Shown here: positions 45,048-53,499 of the stretch, in pieces | Numbering within the stretch: position 1 is the stretch's first letter | Layout: each line of letters begins with the position of its first letter | Source of the DNA: an uncultured Eggerthellaceae bacterium | GTDB taxonomy: Bacteria > Actinomycetota > Coriobacteriia > Coriobacteriales > Eggerthellaceae | Reading direction: 5' to 3' | DNA: 64,000 nucleotides | Assembly: GCA_910589125.1 (NCBI GenBank) | Contig: CAJURX010000003.1 | Span: 37,134-101,133 of the forward strand | The notes under the pieces: generated by a model | The model's input: the letters and a program-made list of their open reading frames with translations, nothing else | Told to the model about the DNA's origin: nothing | The model's database searches: none | Program-made: the position numbers and the translations under genes

Positions 45048-45326
45048 GTGACCACATTCGTAGCCCATTACAGATCGCTCGACTCCCAAGCGGACCGCGC
45101 TCGCGGCCTGTTCGAGTTCGAGAGCGCATCGCGCATGGGCTCCAAGGCCAACGCCCATGACGCGCGCGTGCGCATGCTGGAGCTGTTCGGCAACGATGCG
45201 CTGTCCTGGACCATAGAGAAGATCGAGCGCAAGCCGCATAAGGAGTCGCAGGCGGATGGCCAGCTGGAGATGGACTTCCGTGCGCCGGTCAAGAAGAAGC
45301 GGAAGAGCAAGCGCGAGTACTGGTAG
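45048..45326 (+). CDS. Small hypothetical protein
   Basis: A 92-aa protein starting at GTG 45048 behind AAAGGGAG. The frame is open back to 44859 with an ATG at 44907, but a GATAAT -10-like box at 44998-45003 lies inside that extension and pyrE needs promoter space there. Content: helical middle (SQADRARGLFEFESASRMG), then a Lys/Arg-rich C-terminus (KKKRKSKREYW). No known domain is recognised; the basic tail could contact nucleic acid. It ends 12 bp before the M42 peptidase and is probably co-transcribed with it. Confidence 0.55.
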   Translation: MTTFVAHYRSLDSQADRARGLFEFESASRMGSKANAHDARVRMLELFGNDALSWTIEKIERKPHKESQADGQLEMDFRAPVKKKRKSKREYW

Positions 45327-45338
45327 GAGCGTGCACCC

Positions 45339-47174
45339 ATGAAGAAACGCGACATCAAGTTCCTGAAGGAGCTCGTCGAGACCCCCTCTCCCACGGGGTC
45401 GGAGGAGAAGGTGGCGGAGCTCGTTCGCCAGCGGCTCACCGGCATCGCCGATGAGATCCACACCGACACCATGGGATCGGTGCATGCCATCCTCTCCAGC
45501 CACATCAACGTGATCCATGATGAGGCTGATGATGAGACGGTGCACGTCGGGTCGTTCGAGGATGCGGGTGAATACGAGTACGTGGAGGAGGGCGCGGCGG
45601 CTCATGGCAGCGTCGTCGAGATGGCCTCTCCCGTGTTCATGCTGGCGGCTCACATGGATGAGATCGGCCTCATGGTGCGCTATATCTCCGATGATGGCTT
45701 CCTGTACGTCTCGGCGATCGGTGGTGTGGACGCGGCGATCCTCCCGGGCATGCGCGTTGACGTGCATGCCCGGGAAGGCGTGCTGCGCGGCATCGTCGGC
45801 CGCAAGCCCATACACCTGATAGATGCTGATGACCGCAAGTCCGTGACCCCGCTGGACAACCTGGTGATAGACCTGGGGATGCCCGCCTACAAGGTCAAGC
45901 AGAAGGTTGCGGTGGGGGATGCCATCACCTTCGGCGTGGGCTTCGAGCGCTTCGGGCGCGACATGGCGGTATCCAAGTCCTTCGATGATAAGAGCGGCGT
46001 GTTCATCGCCTGCGAGGTCATGGAGCGCCTGGCGGAGACCGATCAGATGCAGGGCACCTACATCGCCGCGATCACCACGCAGGAGGAGATCGGCACGCGC
46101 GGTGCCATCACGAGCGCCTATTCTGTGAATCCTGACGTGGCCGTGGCGTTCGACGTGACCCATGCCACGGACTACCCCGGCATCGATCGCACGAAGCATG
46201 GCGACATCCGCTGCGGCAAGGGCCCTGTCATCGCGAAGGGGCCGAACATCAACCCGCTCGTGTTCGAGCGCTTGGTGGCAGCGGCTGAGGCTGAGGGCAT
46301 CCCGTACCAGCTCGAAGCCGAGCCGGGCGTCACGGGGACCGATGCGCGCGCCATCCAGATATCGCAGAGCGGCATCCCGACGGGCCTGGTGTCCGTGCCG
46401 CTGCGCTACATGCATACCCCGAATGAGACCGTATCCCTCTCTGATATCGAGGCCACCATCCGCCTTTTGGTGCGATTCGCGCTGGACCTCGAGTTCGATG
46501 CCAGCTTCGTGCCGGGCATCTCTCCGGTGGTGGAGCATCCGCACGCGCCTCGCAAGAAGGGCAAGCCGATGGACGCCGAGCGCGAGCTCAAGCGGATGAC
46601 CGCGAAGATCGAGCGGCTCTCAGCGCGCATCGCGGAGCTGGAGGATGAGAATAGCCAGATGTCCACGGTCCAGCGCGCGCAGATCGAGCTGTTCGAGAAG
46701 ATGCGCCGCGAAGCCGACGGCGATGACCTGGATCCGATGGACGAGGATGGCTCATCCGATGCGATCGAGGCGGACGCTGCAGAGGTCATCGAGGCGGAGC
46801 CGGCTCCGTCAGCGGCGGCCCAGCAGATGCGCCCTGATGCGCGCCAGCCCATGAACAATCCGCGCCTCGCCCAGCAGCATGGTCCGATGCCGAACCAGAT
46901 GGCAGTGCAGCACGCAGCGGACGCGCCCTTCGAGCGCCAGCAGTTCATGCGAGCAGGCGAGTTCGCCAATCAGGGCATGCCCCAGCAGGGGTGGGGGATG
47001 CAGCCCCAAGGCGCCCAGGGGCAGCACATCGCCCAAGGCGCGCAGGGCATGCAGCAGGCAGGGCCGCGTCCGGCATTCGCCAATCCCACTGCTGCAGAAG
47101 AGGCTGCTCAGGGGATCATCCCGGGCAAGGACACGCTGACCATCATCCCCACGGATGCCCCTGAGGGAGAATAG
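45339..47174 (+). CDS. M42 family metallo-aminopeptidase with long C-terminal extension
   Basis: A 611-aa protein. Residues ~1-390 form an M42 (glutamyl aminopeptidase/endoglucanase-like) dinuclear metalloenzyme with all expected ligands: AAHMDEIG (H105, D107), SFDDKSG (D216/D217), TTQEEIG (E249, E250), FDVTHATD (D272) and YMHTPNE (H359). An acidic insertion lies at ~55-95. Typical M42 enzymes are ~350 aa; here ~200 extra residues follow: a coiled coil (~412-458) and a Gln/Met/Pro/Gly-rich disordered region. The tail may drive self-assembly or partner binding. It is 9 bp upstream of smpB, so linked to the ribosome-rescue genes. Confidence 0.88.
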   Translation: MKKRDIKFLKELVETPSPTGSEEKVAELVRQRLTGIADEIHTDTMGSVHAILSSHINVIHDEADDETVHVGSFEDAGEYEYVEEGAAAHGSVVEMASPVFMLAAHMDEIGLMVRYISDDGFLYVSAIGGVDAAILPGMRVDVHAREGVLRGIVGRKPIHLIDADDRKSVTPLDNLVIDLGMPAYKVKQKVAVGDAITFGVGFERFGRDMAVSKSFDDKSGVFIACEVMERLAETDQMQGTYIAAITTQEEIGTRGAITSAYSVNPDVAVAFDVTHATDYPGIDRTKHGDIRCGKGPVIAKGPNINPLVFERLVAAAEAEGIPYQLEAEPGVTGTDARAIQISQSGIPTGLVSVPLRYMHTPNETVSLSDIEATIRLLVRFALDLEFDASFVPGISPVVEHPHAPRKKGKPMDAERELKRMTAKIERLSARIAELEDENSQMSTVQRAQIELFEKMRREADGDDLDPMDEDGSSDAIEADAAEVIEAEPAPSAAAQQMRPDARQPMNNPRLAQQHGPMPNQMAVQHAADAPFERQQFMRAGEFANQGMPQQGWGMQPQGAQGQHIAQGAQGMQQAGPRPAFANPTAAEEAAQGIIPGKDTLTIIPTDAPEGE

Positions 47175-47183
47175 AAGCGCATC

Positions 47184-47657
47184 ATGCAGAAGAAGAGCGA
47201 GCGAGAGCGGACCATCGCCAAGAACAGGCGCGCCTTCCATGATTACGATATCCTAGAGACCTTCGAGGCGGGGATAGAGCTGACGGGCACCGAGGTCCGC
47301 TCCTTGCGCGACAACAATGCGCAGCTCACCGATGCGTTCGCGCTCGTGCGCAAGGGGGAGGTCTGGCTCAACAATCTGCACATCGCGCCCTTTGCGCATG
47401 GCAACATCGCCAATGTGGATCCGGACCGTCGCCGCAAGCTCCTCCTCCATAAGAGGCAGATCCGGTATCTGGCGGAGAAGACGCAGGAGAAGGGCCTCGC
47501 CGTCGTGCCGCTCAAGATGTACTTCAATGACCGCAACCTGGTCAAGGTCGAGATAGCCCTTGCGCGCGGCAAGAAGCTCTACGACAAGCGCACATCCATG
47601 AAGGAGCGGGATGTCAAGCGCGAGATCGACCGCGCGTTGAAGGACCGCAGCCGCTAG
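47184..47657 (+). CDS. smpB: SsrA-binding protein SmpB
   Basis: Binds tmRNA and delivers it to stalled ribosomes in trans-translation. A 157-aa protein with NRRAFHDYDILETFEAGIEL, GTEVRSLRDNNAQLTDAFA and the C-terminal KKLYDKRTSMKERD helix typical of the family. It lies 9 bp after the M42 peptidase gene and 0.8 kb before ssrA, as often seen. Confidence 0.96.
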   Translation: MQKKSERERTIAKNRRAFHDYDILETFEAGIELTGTEVRSLRDNNAQLTDAFALVRKGEVWLNNLHIAPFAHGNIANVDPDRRRKLLLHKRQIRYLAEKTQEKGLAVVPLKMYFNDRNLVKVEIALARGKKLYDKRTSMKERDVKREIDRALKDRSR

Positions 47658-47736
47658 CTCTCCGTCAACGATATCTGACAGGCGAGGTTACATCTCAGCA
47701 AGCGCGCGGCATCATCCGAGGCATCGCGCTTCGTTG

Positions 47737-47745
47737 TGCTATACC
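47737..47745 (+). promoter_or_regulatory. Extended -10 promoter for the acidic protein
   Basis: TGCTATACC has the TGn extension and lies about 40 bp before the start at 47784. No obvious -35. It suggests the acidic gene is transcribed separately from smpB. Confidence 0.4.
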
Positions 47746-47783
47746 CTGATACCGATCAGCTATGCGAGGAAAGGGGGTCTGTC

Positions 47784-48437
47784 ATGGGGCTTGATGAAGA
47801 GCTGGAGGCCATGGAGCAGACCGGCGAGACCGAAGCCGAGTGGACCGACCAGGTGACAGAGCTGCAGGACGTCGAAGATGACATGGACGAGCTTCTGGGC
47901 GAAGAGGCCATGGAGTCTGATCAGGAGCACGCTTGGGCGAGCTTCGAGACGAGCAACGAGGCCGACTATGATGGCTATGACCCCGATGAGGTGACAGAAG
48001 CTGCTGACGAGGAAGCTGCGGCGGATGCGCTGCATTCCGAGGGATACCACATCGAGGATGCGCATGACCTGGAAGAAGAGGTCATCGAGATGGAGATCGA
48101 GGATGAGGATATCCATGCCTACCTCGTGGATGAGGATGACAATGAGATAGGCTTCGTCCTGCTCGACGAGAACGGCGAGGAGCAGGAGTACTATTACGTT
48201 GACATGGATGGGTACGAGGTGGTGGATGATGGGTCGGAGGATGACCCGGACCCGCATACCAAGGTCATCCGTGCCGGTGATGGTGAGGAGTTCGACCTGG
48301 GGATATCGCGCGAGGGCATCGCAGAGGCCACGCAGGACATGAATGCCGTCTACCGCGAAGGTGCGCAGGTGATCGGCGAGCTCAAGGACACGATGTCCGA
48401 GATCAGCGAGTCCATGGGCTTCCTGAAGAAGCGCTGA
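47784..48437 (+). CDS. Highly acidic hypothetical protein
   Basis: A 217-aa protein dominated by Asp and Glu through residues ~1-170, with a Tyr-containing stretch EQEYYYVDMDGYEVVDDG and a C-terminal helix ending in FLKKR. AAGGGGG before the ATG at 47784 is a strong ribosome-binding site. No known domain is recognised. The charge pattern resembles nucleic-acid mimics or chaperone-like acidic proteins, but this is speculation. It sits between smpB and ssrA. Confidence 0.75.
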   Translation: MGLDEELEAMEQTGETEAEWTDQVTELQDVEDDMDELLGEEAMESDQEHAWASFETSNEADYDGYDPDEVTEAADEEAAADALHSEGYHIEDAHDLEEEVIEMEIEDEDIHAYLVDEDDNEIGFVLLDENGEEQEYYYVDMDGYEVVDDGSEDDPDPHTKVIRAGDGEEFDLGISREGIAEATQDMNAVYREGAQVIGELKDTMSEISESMGFLKKR

Positions 48438-48443
48438 TATGCC

Positions 48444-48471
48444 TTGACGTGATGCGTCACCAGAGTAGAAT
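48444..48471 (+). promoter_or_regulatory. ssrA promoter (-35 TTGACG, -10 TAGAAT)
   Basis: TTGACG at 48444-48449 and TAGAAT at 48466-48471 with a 16-bp spacer. This is the clearest sigma-70-type promoter seen in the window. It would start transcription about ten bases before the mature 5' end of tmRNA. Confidence 0.75.
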
Positions 48472-48487
48472 GCTTACCTTACCTGCC

Positions 48488-48858
48488 GGGGGCGACTGGT
48501 TTCGACATGGCAGGTCTGAGATGAGGAGCAAGCCGTGGTCTCCTCGCCACGCTAAACAGGGGTACTGTCAAGTTAATTGGCAAAGCTAAGACTCAGAGCG
48601 CTCCGGCGCTCGCCATGGCTGCTTAAACAGCAACCATCCGCTGAACTCAGAGGTTCCCCGGTCTGAGGGAAGCGTCATCTTAAGGGGAATGCTCTGCATC
48701 ACGTAGCCCGTATGGATGCAGCTAAGACGGAACGGGCTCGGAGGAGCAACGCTGGTTTGCGAGCCGCACTCCTCCCAAACCTTGAGCGCAAACTAAGCTT
48801 GTAGCGCCTCATCGAGGATCTGGTATGGACCGGAGTTCGATTCTCCGCGCCTCCACCA
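48488..48858 (+). ncRNA. ssrA: Transfer-messenger RNA (tmRNA)
   Basis: About 371 nt. The 5' end GGGGGCG pairs with CGCCTCC near the 3' end, followed by discriminator A and an encoded CCA. GACTGGTTTCGACA near the start and CGGAG-TTCGATT-CTCCG (T-arm) are tmRNA hallmarks. The tag frame at 48579-48626 reads GKAKTQSAPALAMAA then stop, starting with GGC AAA as in Bacillus-type tags. It marks stalled proteins for degradation with SmpB. Confidence 0.95.
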
Positions 48859-48867
48859 ACCATTCGG

Positions 48868-48900
48868 CCCGGTCGACGTTGCGCGTCGGCCGGGTCTTTT
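48868..48900 (+). terminator. Intrinsic terminator after ssrA
   Basis: An 11-bp stem CCCGGTCGACG / CGTCGGCCGGG (one GU pair), 5-nt loop, followed by TCTTTT. Confidence 0.85.
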
Positions 48901-49051
48901 GACGTCACGGAGCCGCGATGCGCCTGGTCTCGAGCGGTCCACGCGCTCCTTCCTCGCAAAGCGAAGCACGCTCTCGTGCTCTCTCGCGATCTGCCCCGTG
49001 CGTTGGGGCCTTCCTTGTCGGAGCGTTGCTGATGGCTGCAAGGGTATGGGA

Positions 49052-49333
49052 TCAGCCCACAGCTGGCGCATTCTCCACTGTGTATAGCGCGAGCGCCATG
49101 TAGAGCACGACGAGCACGGTGGCTGCGATCTTGCCGGGAAGCGGCCAGTCGGACCTCCATGCCAAGACGATGCCGATCGGCCAGAACAGTGCGATCAGCA
49201 CGATGATCCAGAACGTCTGCTTGTACCACTTCGGCTCGTTCGGGTCCTCGTGCAGGTCGTTCGCGCTCGCGCGCGAGCGCTGCGCTCGATGCATCCAATC
49301 CCCAGGGCGGTTGCCGTTCTCGTCTTCGAACAT
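49052..49333 (-). CDS. Small membrane protein
   Basis: A 93-aa protein with a charged N-terminal ~38 residues (NDLHEDPNEPKWYK) and two membrane spans (FWIIVLIALFWPIGIVLAW and KIAATVLVVLYMALALYTV). GAGGAAAGG precedes the ATG. No family is recognised with certainty. It stands alone between ssrA and the pucR gene; a Trp/Pro motif in the first span (FWPIGIVLAWR) resembles small DUF-type membrane proteins of actinobacteria. Confidence 0.7.
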   Translation of the reverse strand: MFEDENGNRPGDWMHRAQRSRASANDLHEDPNEPKWYKQTFWIIVLIALFWPIGIVLAWRSDWPLPGKIAATVLVVLYMALALYTVENAPAVG

Positions 49334-49390
49334 GGGCAGGCCTTTCCTCGAACGTGTTCCAAGGTATCTTAGCTCAAGTGCTCGCGGAGG

Positions 49391-50956
49391 CTAGGGCATC
49401 AGGAAGAACAGCGTCCTCAGGTACTGCACGTTGTCGCTGTCGTCCAGGTCGTATGACACGATGGCGCGGATCTTCTCCAGCCGGTACAGGACGGTGTTGC
49501 GGTGCATGTGGAGCTTGTTGCAGACGATGTTCACCCGGCCTCCATGGTAGAGGTAGGTCCGGAGTATCTCCAGGTCGCTGCTGCCGCGCTTCCGGTCCAC
49601 CTCTTGGAGCTTCGTCAGTGGATTATCCAAGCTCAGCAAGCGCGTGATGAACTTGGAGTTGCTCTCGAACTGGTCCAGGGCGCAATAGGGGAAGTAGCGG
49701 TGGAACCGGAAGGCGATGCGCGTGTAGCGCGCCTGGGCGCTGCCCTCATCGAAGGAGACGTACCTATTGGAGTAGAGGGTGCCATAGCGAAGGGCGATGC
49801 TGGCCTCGTCTCGCGCGAGCGCTGCGAGCTCGAGCCTGTCGATGCGCTCGGAGACGCCCACCTCCACATCCATCATGCGCACCGCCTCGAACACGTTCGC
49901 CTCCATCTGATCGATGGCCTCCTCCTCGCCCTCCCACGCGCAGAGCAGGATGGTCACCTCGCTATCTCCGACCACGATCTTGCATCTCGGTTCGCACTCC
50001 AGGATGTGCTTGGCAAGATAGCGGGATGATCCCACCTTCCACGCGCTGCCCACCACGCAGACCTGGAAGACGCCGTCGTAGGGGATGCCGTGCAGCTCCG
50101 CTCGCTCTGCGAGCTGGTCATCTCCGTAGATGTTCCCCTTGAAGAGCTCTTCGAGGAAGTATACATAGCCCTGGTCGAGCGGATTCTCCGTCATCCAGTG
50201 GCGTTGCAGGCAGTGCTCTATCTTGGCGACGAGGAGGTCGAACAGAAAGCGCATGGATGCAGTGACCGGAGTGTCGGAGACCAGCAGTATATGCGCCGCA
50301 TACATCCCGTTGCGCTTCATCACGCGGCTGATGGTGGGGTAGGGGATGATCCCGTTCGCCTTGGGATGCACGACCGTCCAGTCCTGGTTCTCCCACCGCT
50401 TGAGGAGGCCTTGCTCGCGCGTCTTCTTGATGGCGTCCAACGGATAGTTGCCATTCTCAACGAAGTAGAGGCTGACATCGTCGATGGGGCGGATGTCGGG
50501 GGTATGGGCGATGTATGAGAAGGTGGCATCGGACACGCCGATGTACTTCCCGATGATCTGCTCGCTCTCCTTGAGCAGGTCCAGGCTGATGCACCCTTCA
50601 TCCACCATCTCGGCCATCTTGTCGTTCCACTGGATGATCTCGAAGAGGAATCGCTGCACGCGGTCGGCCACCAGCGAGATGGGAAGCGAGGTTCGGATGA
50701 GGAGGTCATCGGGTGCGAGCGCATCCACCGTGGAGTCATCCGAGAGCGAGCGCGTGACGACGATCTTCGGCGTGATGGAGGTGCTGGTGGATATGCTCTC
50801 GAATATGGGCACGATGGTCTGCCCAGCGGGTGCTTTGAGGAAGTCGGAGACGGCGGTGACCCAGTCGAACTGGTTGCGCGGATGCGCGGGCGCCTTCACG
50901 ATTTCGACACCTTGGTCTGCAAGGTGATTGGTCAGGATATCCAAAGGGAAGTGCAT
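49391..50956 (-). CDS. PucR-family transcriptional regulator
   Basis: A 521-aa regulator. The N-terminal two-thirds is a sensory region without a clear known fold; the C-terminal ~60 residues (LEILRTYLYHGGRVNIVCNKLHMHRNTVLYRLEKI) form the PucR-type helix-turn-helix. AGGAAGGAG precedes the ATG at 50956; the longer frame to 51016 has no such site. It is divergent from the arc operon across ~230 bp, so it most likely controls arginine catabolism. Confidence 0.87.
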   Translation of the reverse strand: MHFPLDILTNHLADQGVEIVKAPAHPRNQFDWVTAVSDFLKAPAGQTIVPIFESISTSTSITPKIVVTRSLSDDSTVDALAPDDLLIRTSLPISLVADRVQRFLFEIIQWNDKMAEMVDEGCISLDLLKESEQIIGKYIGVSDATFSYIAHTPDIRPIDDVSLYFVENGNYPLDAIKKTREQGLLKRWENQDWTVVHPKANGIIPYPTISRVMKRNGMYAAHILLVSDTPVTASMRFLFDLLVAKIEHCLQRHWMTENPLDQGYVYFLEELFKGNIYGDDQLAERAELHGIPYDGVFQVCVVGSAWKVGSSRYLAKHILECEPRCKIVVGDSEVTILLCAWEGEEEAIDQMEANVFEAVRMMDVEVGVSERIDRLELAALARDEASIALRYGTLYSNRYVSFDEGSAQARYTRIAFRFHRYFPYCALDQFESNSKFITRLLSLDNPLTKLQEVDRKRGSSDLEILRTYLYHGGRVNIVCNKLHMHRNTVLYRLEKIRAIVSYDLDDSDNVQYLRTLFFLMP

Positions 50957-51027
50957 CGTGGCGCTCCTTCCTATTGTGTTCCAAAAGCGTTGACAGCGCG
51001 TCTGCTCTGCGAGCATATGCGACTAAT

Positions 51028-51066
51028 CCTCATGCAAAATAACCCAAAATCATGACGGATCATGTA
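51028..51066 (+). promoter_or_regulatory. Candidate operator: TCATG repeats upstream of arcA
   Basis: Three TCATG motifs (near 51030, 51051 and 51061), two of them as ATCATG, lie in the divergent gap between pucR and arcA. They could be regulator-binding half-sites; the assignment to PucR is a guess. Confidence 0.3.
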
Positions 51067-51078
51067 AATGATGGACAT

Positions 51079-51106
51079 TTGTAGGGTGAATGGGTCAATC
51101 TACAAT
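51079..51106 (+). promoter_or_regulatory. Candidate arc operon promoter
   Basis: TTGTAG (51079-51084) and TACAAT (51101-51106) with a 16-bp spacer, giving an arcA leader of about 75 nt. Confidence 0.5.
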
Positions 51107-51187
51107 TCAGTCATCTTGTAAAAGGCGAGTCAAGCTGAAGCCAAGCGGCACGACTGGGCTCCCACAGACACGAAAGGAGGAGTCCCC

Positions 51188-52408
51188 ATGGCTGGCGTCA
51201 ATGTCAAATCCGAGATCATGCCGCTGAAGAAGGTACTCCTGCACAGACCTGGAGATGAGCTTCTGAACCTCACTCCGAACACGCTCGAAGAGCTGCTCTT
51301 CGACGACATCCCGTTCCTGAAGGTGGCTCAGGCGGAGCATGATGCCTTCGCCAAGATCCTCCGTGACGAGGGCGTCGAGGTCGTGTATCTGGAAGACCTC
51401 ATGGCGGAGGTCCTGGACACCTTCCCTGAGCTTCGCGACAAGTTCCTGAAGCAGTGGATCTTCGAGGCGGGCATCCGCACCGAGAAGTACCAGAAGATCA
51501 TCTACGACTACATGAACGACAACTACCCGACCAACAAGGAGCTCGTGCTCAAGACCATGGCGGGCATCAACCTCCAGGAGCTCCACACCGACAAGAGCAA
51601 TTCGCTCGTCGACCTGGTCAGCGATGCTTCCAAGCTCGTGTGCGCCCCCATGCCGAACCTGTACTTCACGCGCGATCCGTTCGCGATGATCGGCAATGGC
51701 GTCTCCATCAACCGCATGTACTCGCAGACCCGCAATCGCGAGACGATCTATGGTGACTACATCTTCAAGTATCACCCGGATTATCAGAGCGTGCCGCAGT
51801 ACTACGAGCGCGACTACACCTTCCACATCGAAGGTGGCGACATCCTCAACATCAACGACCATGTGCTGGCCATCGGCATCTCCCAGCGCACCGAGCCCGA
51901 TGCCATCGACCAGATCGCGCACAACATCTTCGAGTCCGATTCCCCGATCGACACGATCTTGGCGTTCAACATCCCGAACTCCCGCGCGTTCATGCATCTG
52001 GACACGGTGTTCACTCAGATCGACTATGACAAGTTCACCATCCATCCCGGCATCATGGGCCCGCTGACGGTGTTCGAGATCAAGCCTGCTGCTGGTGGTG
52101 ACATCCACGTCCGCGAGCGCAACGAGACGCTGGAGGAGATCCTGACCGAGTACGTCGGACGTCCTGTGGAGCTCATCCCCTGTGGCGGCGGCGACCGCAT
52201 CGCAGCTGAGCGCGAGCAGTGGAATGACGGCTCGAACACGCTGTGCGTGCGTCCGGGCACCGTCATCGTGTACGAGCGCAACGACGTGACCAACGCGGTG
52301 CTGCGCGAGCACGGCATCAACGTGCTGGAGATGCCCTCCGCTGAGCTCTCCCGCGGCCGTGGCGGCCCACGCTGCATGTCCATGCCGCTCTGGCGCGAGG
52401 ACGCATAA
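51188..52408 (+). CDS. arcA: Arginine deiminase
   Basis: Hydrolyses arginine to citrulline and ammonia, first step of the ATP-yielding arginine deiminase pathway. A 406-aa protein with NLYFTRDPFAMIG, FHIEGGDILNI, MHLDTVFT and the C-terminal GRGGPRCMSMPLW, giving nucleophilic Cys396. AAAGGAGGAG before the ATG is a near-perfect ribosome-binding site, consistent with high expression. First gene of arcA-arcB-arcC-transporter. Confidence 0.97.
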   Translation: MAGVNVKSEIMPLKKVLLHRPGDELLNLTPNTLEELLFDDIPFLKVAQAEHDAFAKILRDEGVEVVYLEDLMAEVLDTFPELRDKFLKQWIFEAGIRTEKYQKIIYDYMNDNYPTNKELVLKTMAGINLQELHTDKSNSLVDLVSDASKLVCAPMPNLYFTRDPFAMIGNGVSINRMYSQTRNRETIYGDYIFKYHPDYQSVPQYYERDYTFHIEGGDILNINDHVLAIGISQRTEPDAIDQIAHNIFESDSPIDTILAFNIPNSRAFMHLDTVFTQIDYDKFTIHPGIMGPLTVFEIKPAAGGDIHVRERNETLEEILTEYVGRPVELIPCGGGDRIAAEREQWNDGSNTLCVRPGTVIVYERNDVTNAVLREHGINVLEMPSAELSRGRGGPRCMSMPLWREDA

Positions 52409-52488
52409 GAGGTCTGACCGATTGCAACGGCTGCGCCTGATCCGCGGGCGCAGCCTGACCGTTCATCAAGGAAGAAGAGGTGGTAGCC

Positions 52489-53484
52489 ATGCCAGTCAAT
52501 CTCAGTGGCCGTAGTCTGACCAAGATACTCGATCTCACTCCCGCGCAGATCCAGTACCTCGCTGATCTGTCCCGGGACTTCAAGAACCTGAAGCGCGCAG
52601 GCGTTCCCCATAGGTACCTTGAGGGCAAGAACATCGTCCTGCTCTTCGAGAAGACCTCCACGCGCACCCGTTGCTCCTTCGAGGTCGCGGGCATGGACCT
52701 GGGCATGGGCGTCACCTATCTGGATCCCGGCTCATCGCAGATGGGCAAGAAGGAATCCATCGAGGATACGGGACGCGTGCTCGGTCGCTTCTATGACGGC
52801 ATCGAGTACCGCGGATTCTCCCAGGACCTCGTCGAGGAGCTGGCGAGCGTCGCAGGCGTGCCGGTATGGAATGGCCTCACGGACAAGTTCCATCCCACCC
52901 AGATGATCGCTGACCTCATGACCATCCAGGAGAACTTCCCCATGGGCGTCAAGGGCCTGAAGTTCGTCTTCTTCGGCGATTGCCGCAACAACATGGGCAA
53001 CTCCCTCATGGTGCTCTGCGCCAAGATGGGCATGCACTTCGTCGGCTGCGGTCCGAAGGACCTCATGCCCGAAGAGGAGCTCGTGGATACCTGCAAGAAG
53101 ATCGCCGCTGAGACGGGTGCCACCATCACCCTCACCGACGACGTGAAGCAGGCAGCCACGGATGCTGATGTCATCTACACCGACATCTGGGTGTCCATGG
53201 GCGAGCCTGACGACATCTGGGCCGAGCGCATCAAGCTGCTCTCTCCCTTCCAGGTGAACTCCGATGTCATGGCCATGGCCGCAGACGATGCCATCTTCAT
53301 GCACTGCCTGCCGTCCTTCCATGATGAGAACACCACCATCGGCGCTGATGTGGCGAAGAAGTTCGGCCTGAAGGAGATGGAGGTCACCGACGAGGTCTTC
53401 GAGTCCAGCCGCTCCAAGGTCTTCGATGAGGCGGAGAACCGCATGCACTCCATCAAGGCGATCATGTACGCGACGTTGAGGTAA
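52489..53484 (+). CDS. arcB: Ornithine carbamoyltransferase (catabolic)
   Basis: Splits citrulline with phosphate to ornithine and carbamoyl phosphate. A 331-aa protein with EKTSTRTRCSFE (carbamoyl-phosphate site), FHPTQMIADLMTI and HCLPSFHDE, all canonical. GAGG eight bases upstream favours the ATG at 52489 over a GTG three codons earlier. Catabolic role follows from its place between arcA and arcC. Confidence 0.96.
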   Translation: MPVNLSGRSLTKILDLTPAQIQYLADLSRDFKNLKRAGVPHRYLEGKNIVLLFEKTSTRTRCSFEVAGMDLGMGVTYLDPGSSQMGKKESIEDTGRVLGRFYDGIEYRGFSQDLVEELASVAGVPVWNGLTDKFHPTQMIADLMTIQENFPMGVKGLKFVFFGDCRNNMGNSLMVLCAKMGMHFVGCGPKDLMPEEELVDTCKKIAAETGATITLTDDVKQAATDADVIYTDIWVSMGEPDDIWAERIKLLSPFQVNSDVMAMAADDAIFMHCLPSFHDENTTIGADVAKKFGLKEMEVTDEVFESSRSKVFDEAENRMHSIKAIMYATLR

Positions 53485-53499
53485 GAGGAGCTGATAGAG

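Noticed and set aside
44805..46544. 579-aa minus-strand ORF opposite the M42 peptidase
   Set aside because: Shadow of a gene with intact catalytic motifs; no recognisable domain.
48699..49298. Minus-strand ORF of 199 aa containing GGGAENRTPVHTRSS
   Set aside because: Antisense translation of the 3' part of tmRNA, a recurrent misannotation.
50990..51018. TTGACA followed 17 bp later by GCATAT as an arc promoter
   Set aside because: The -10 match is poor; the TTGTAG/TACAAT pair nearer arcA is better.
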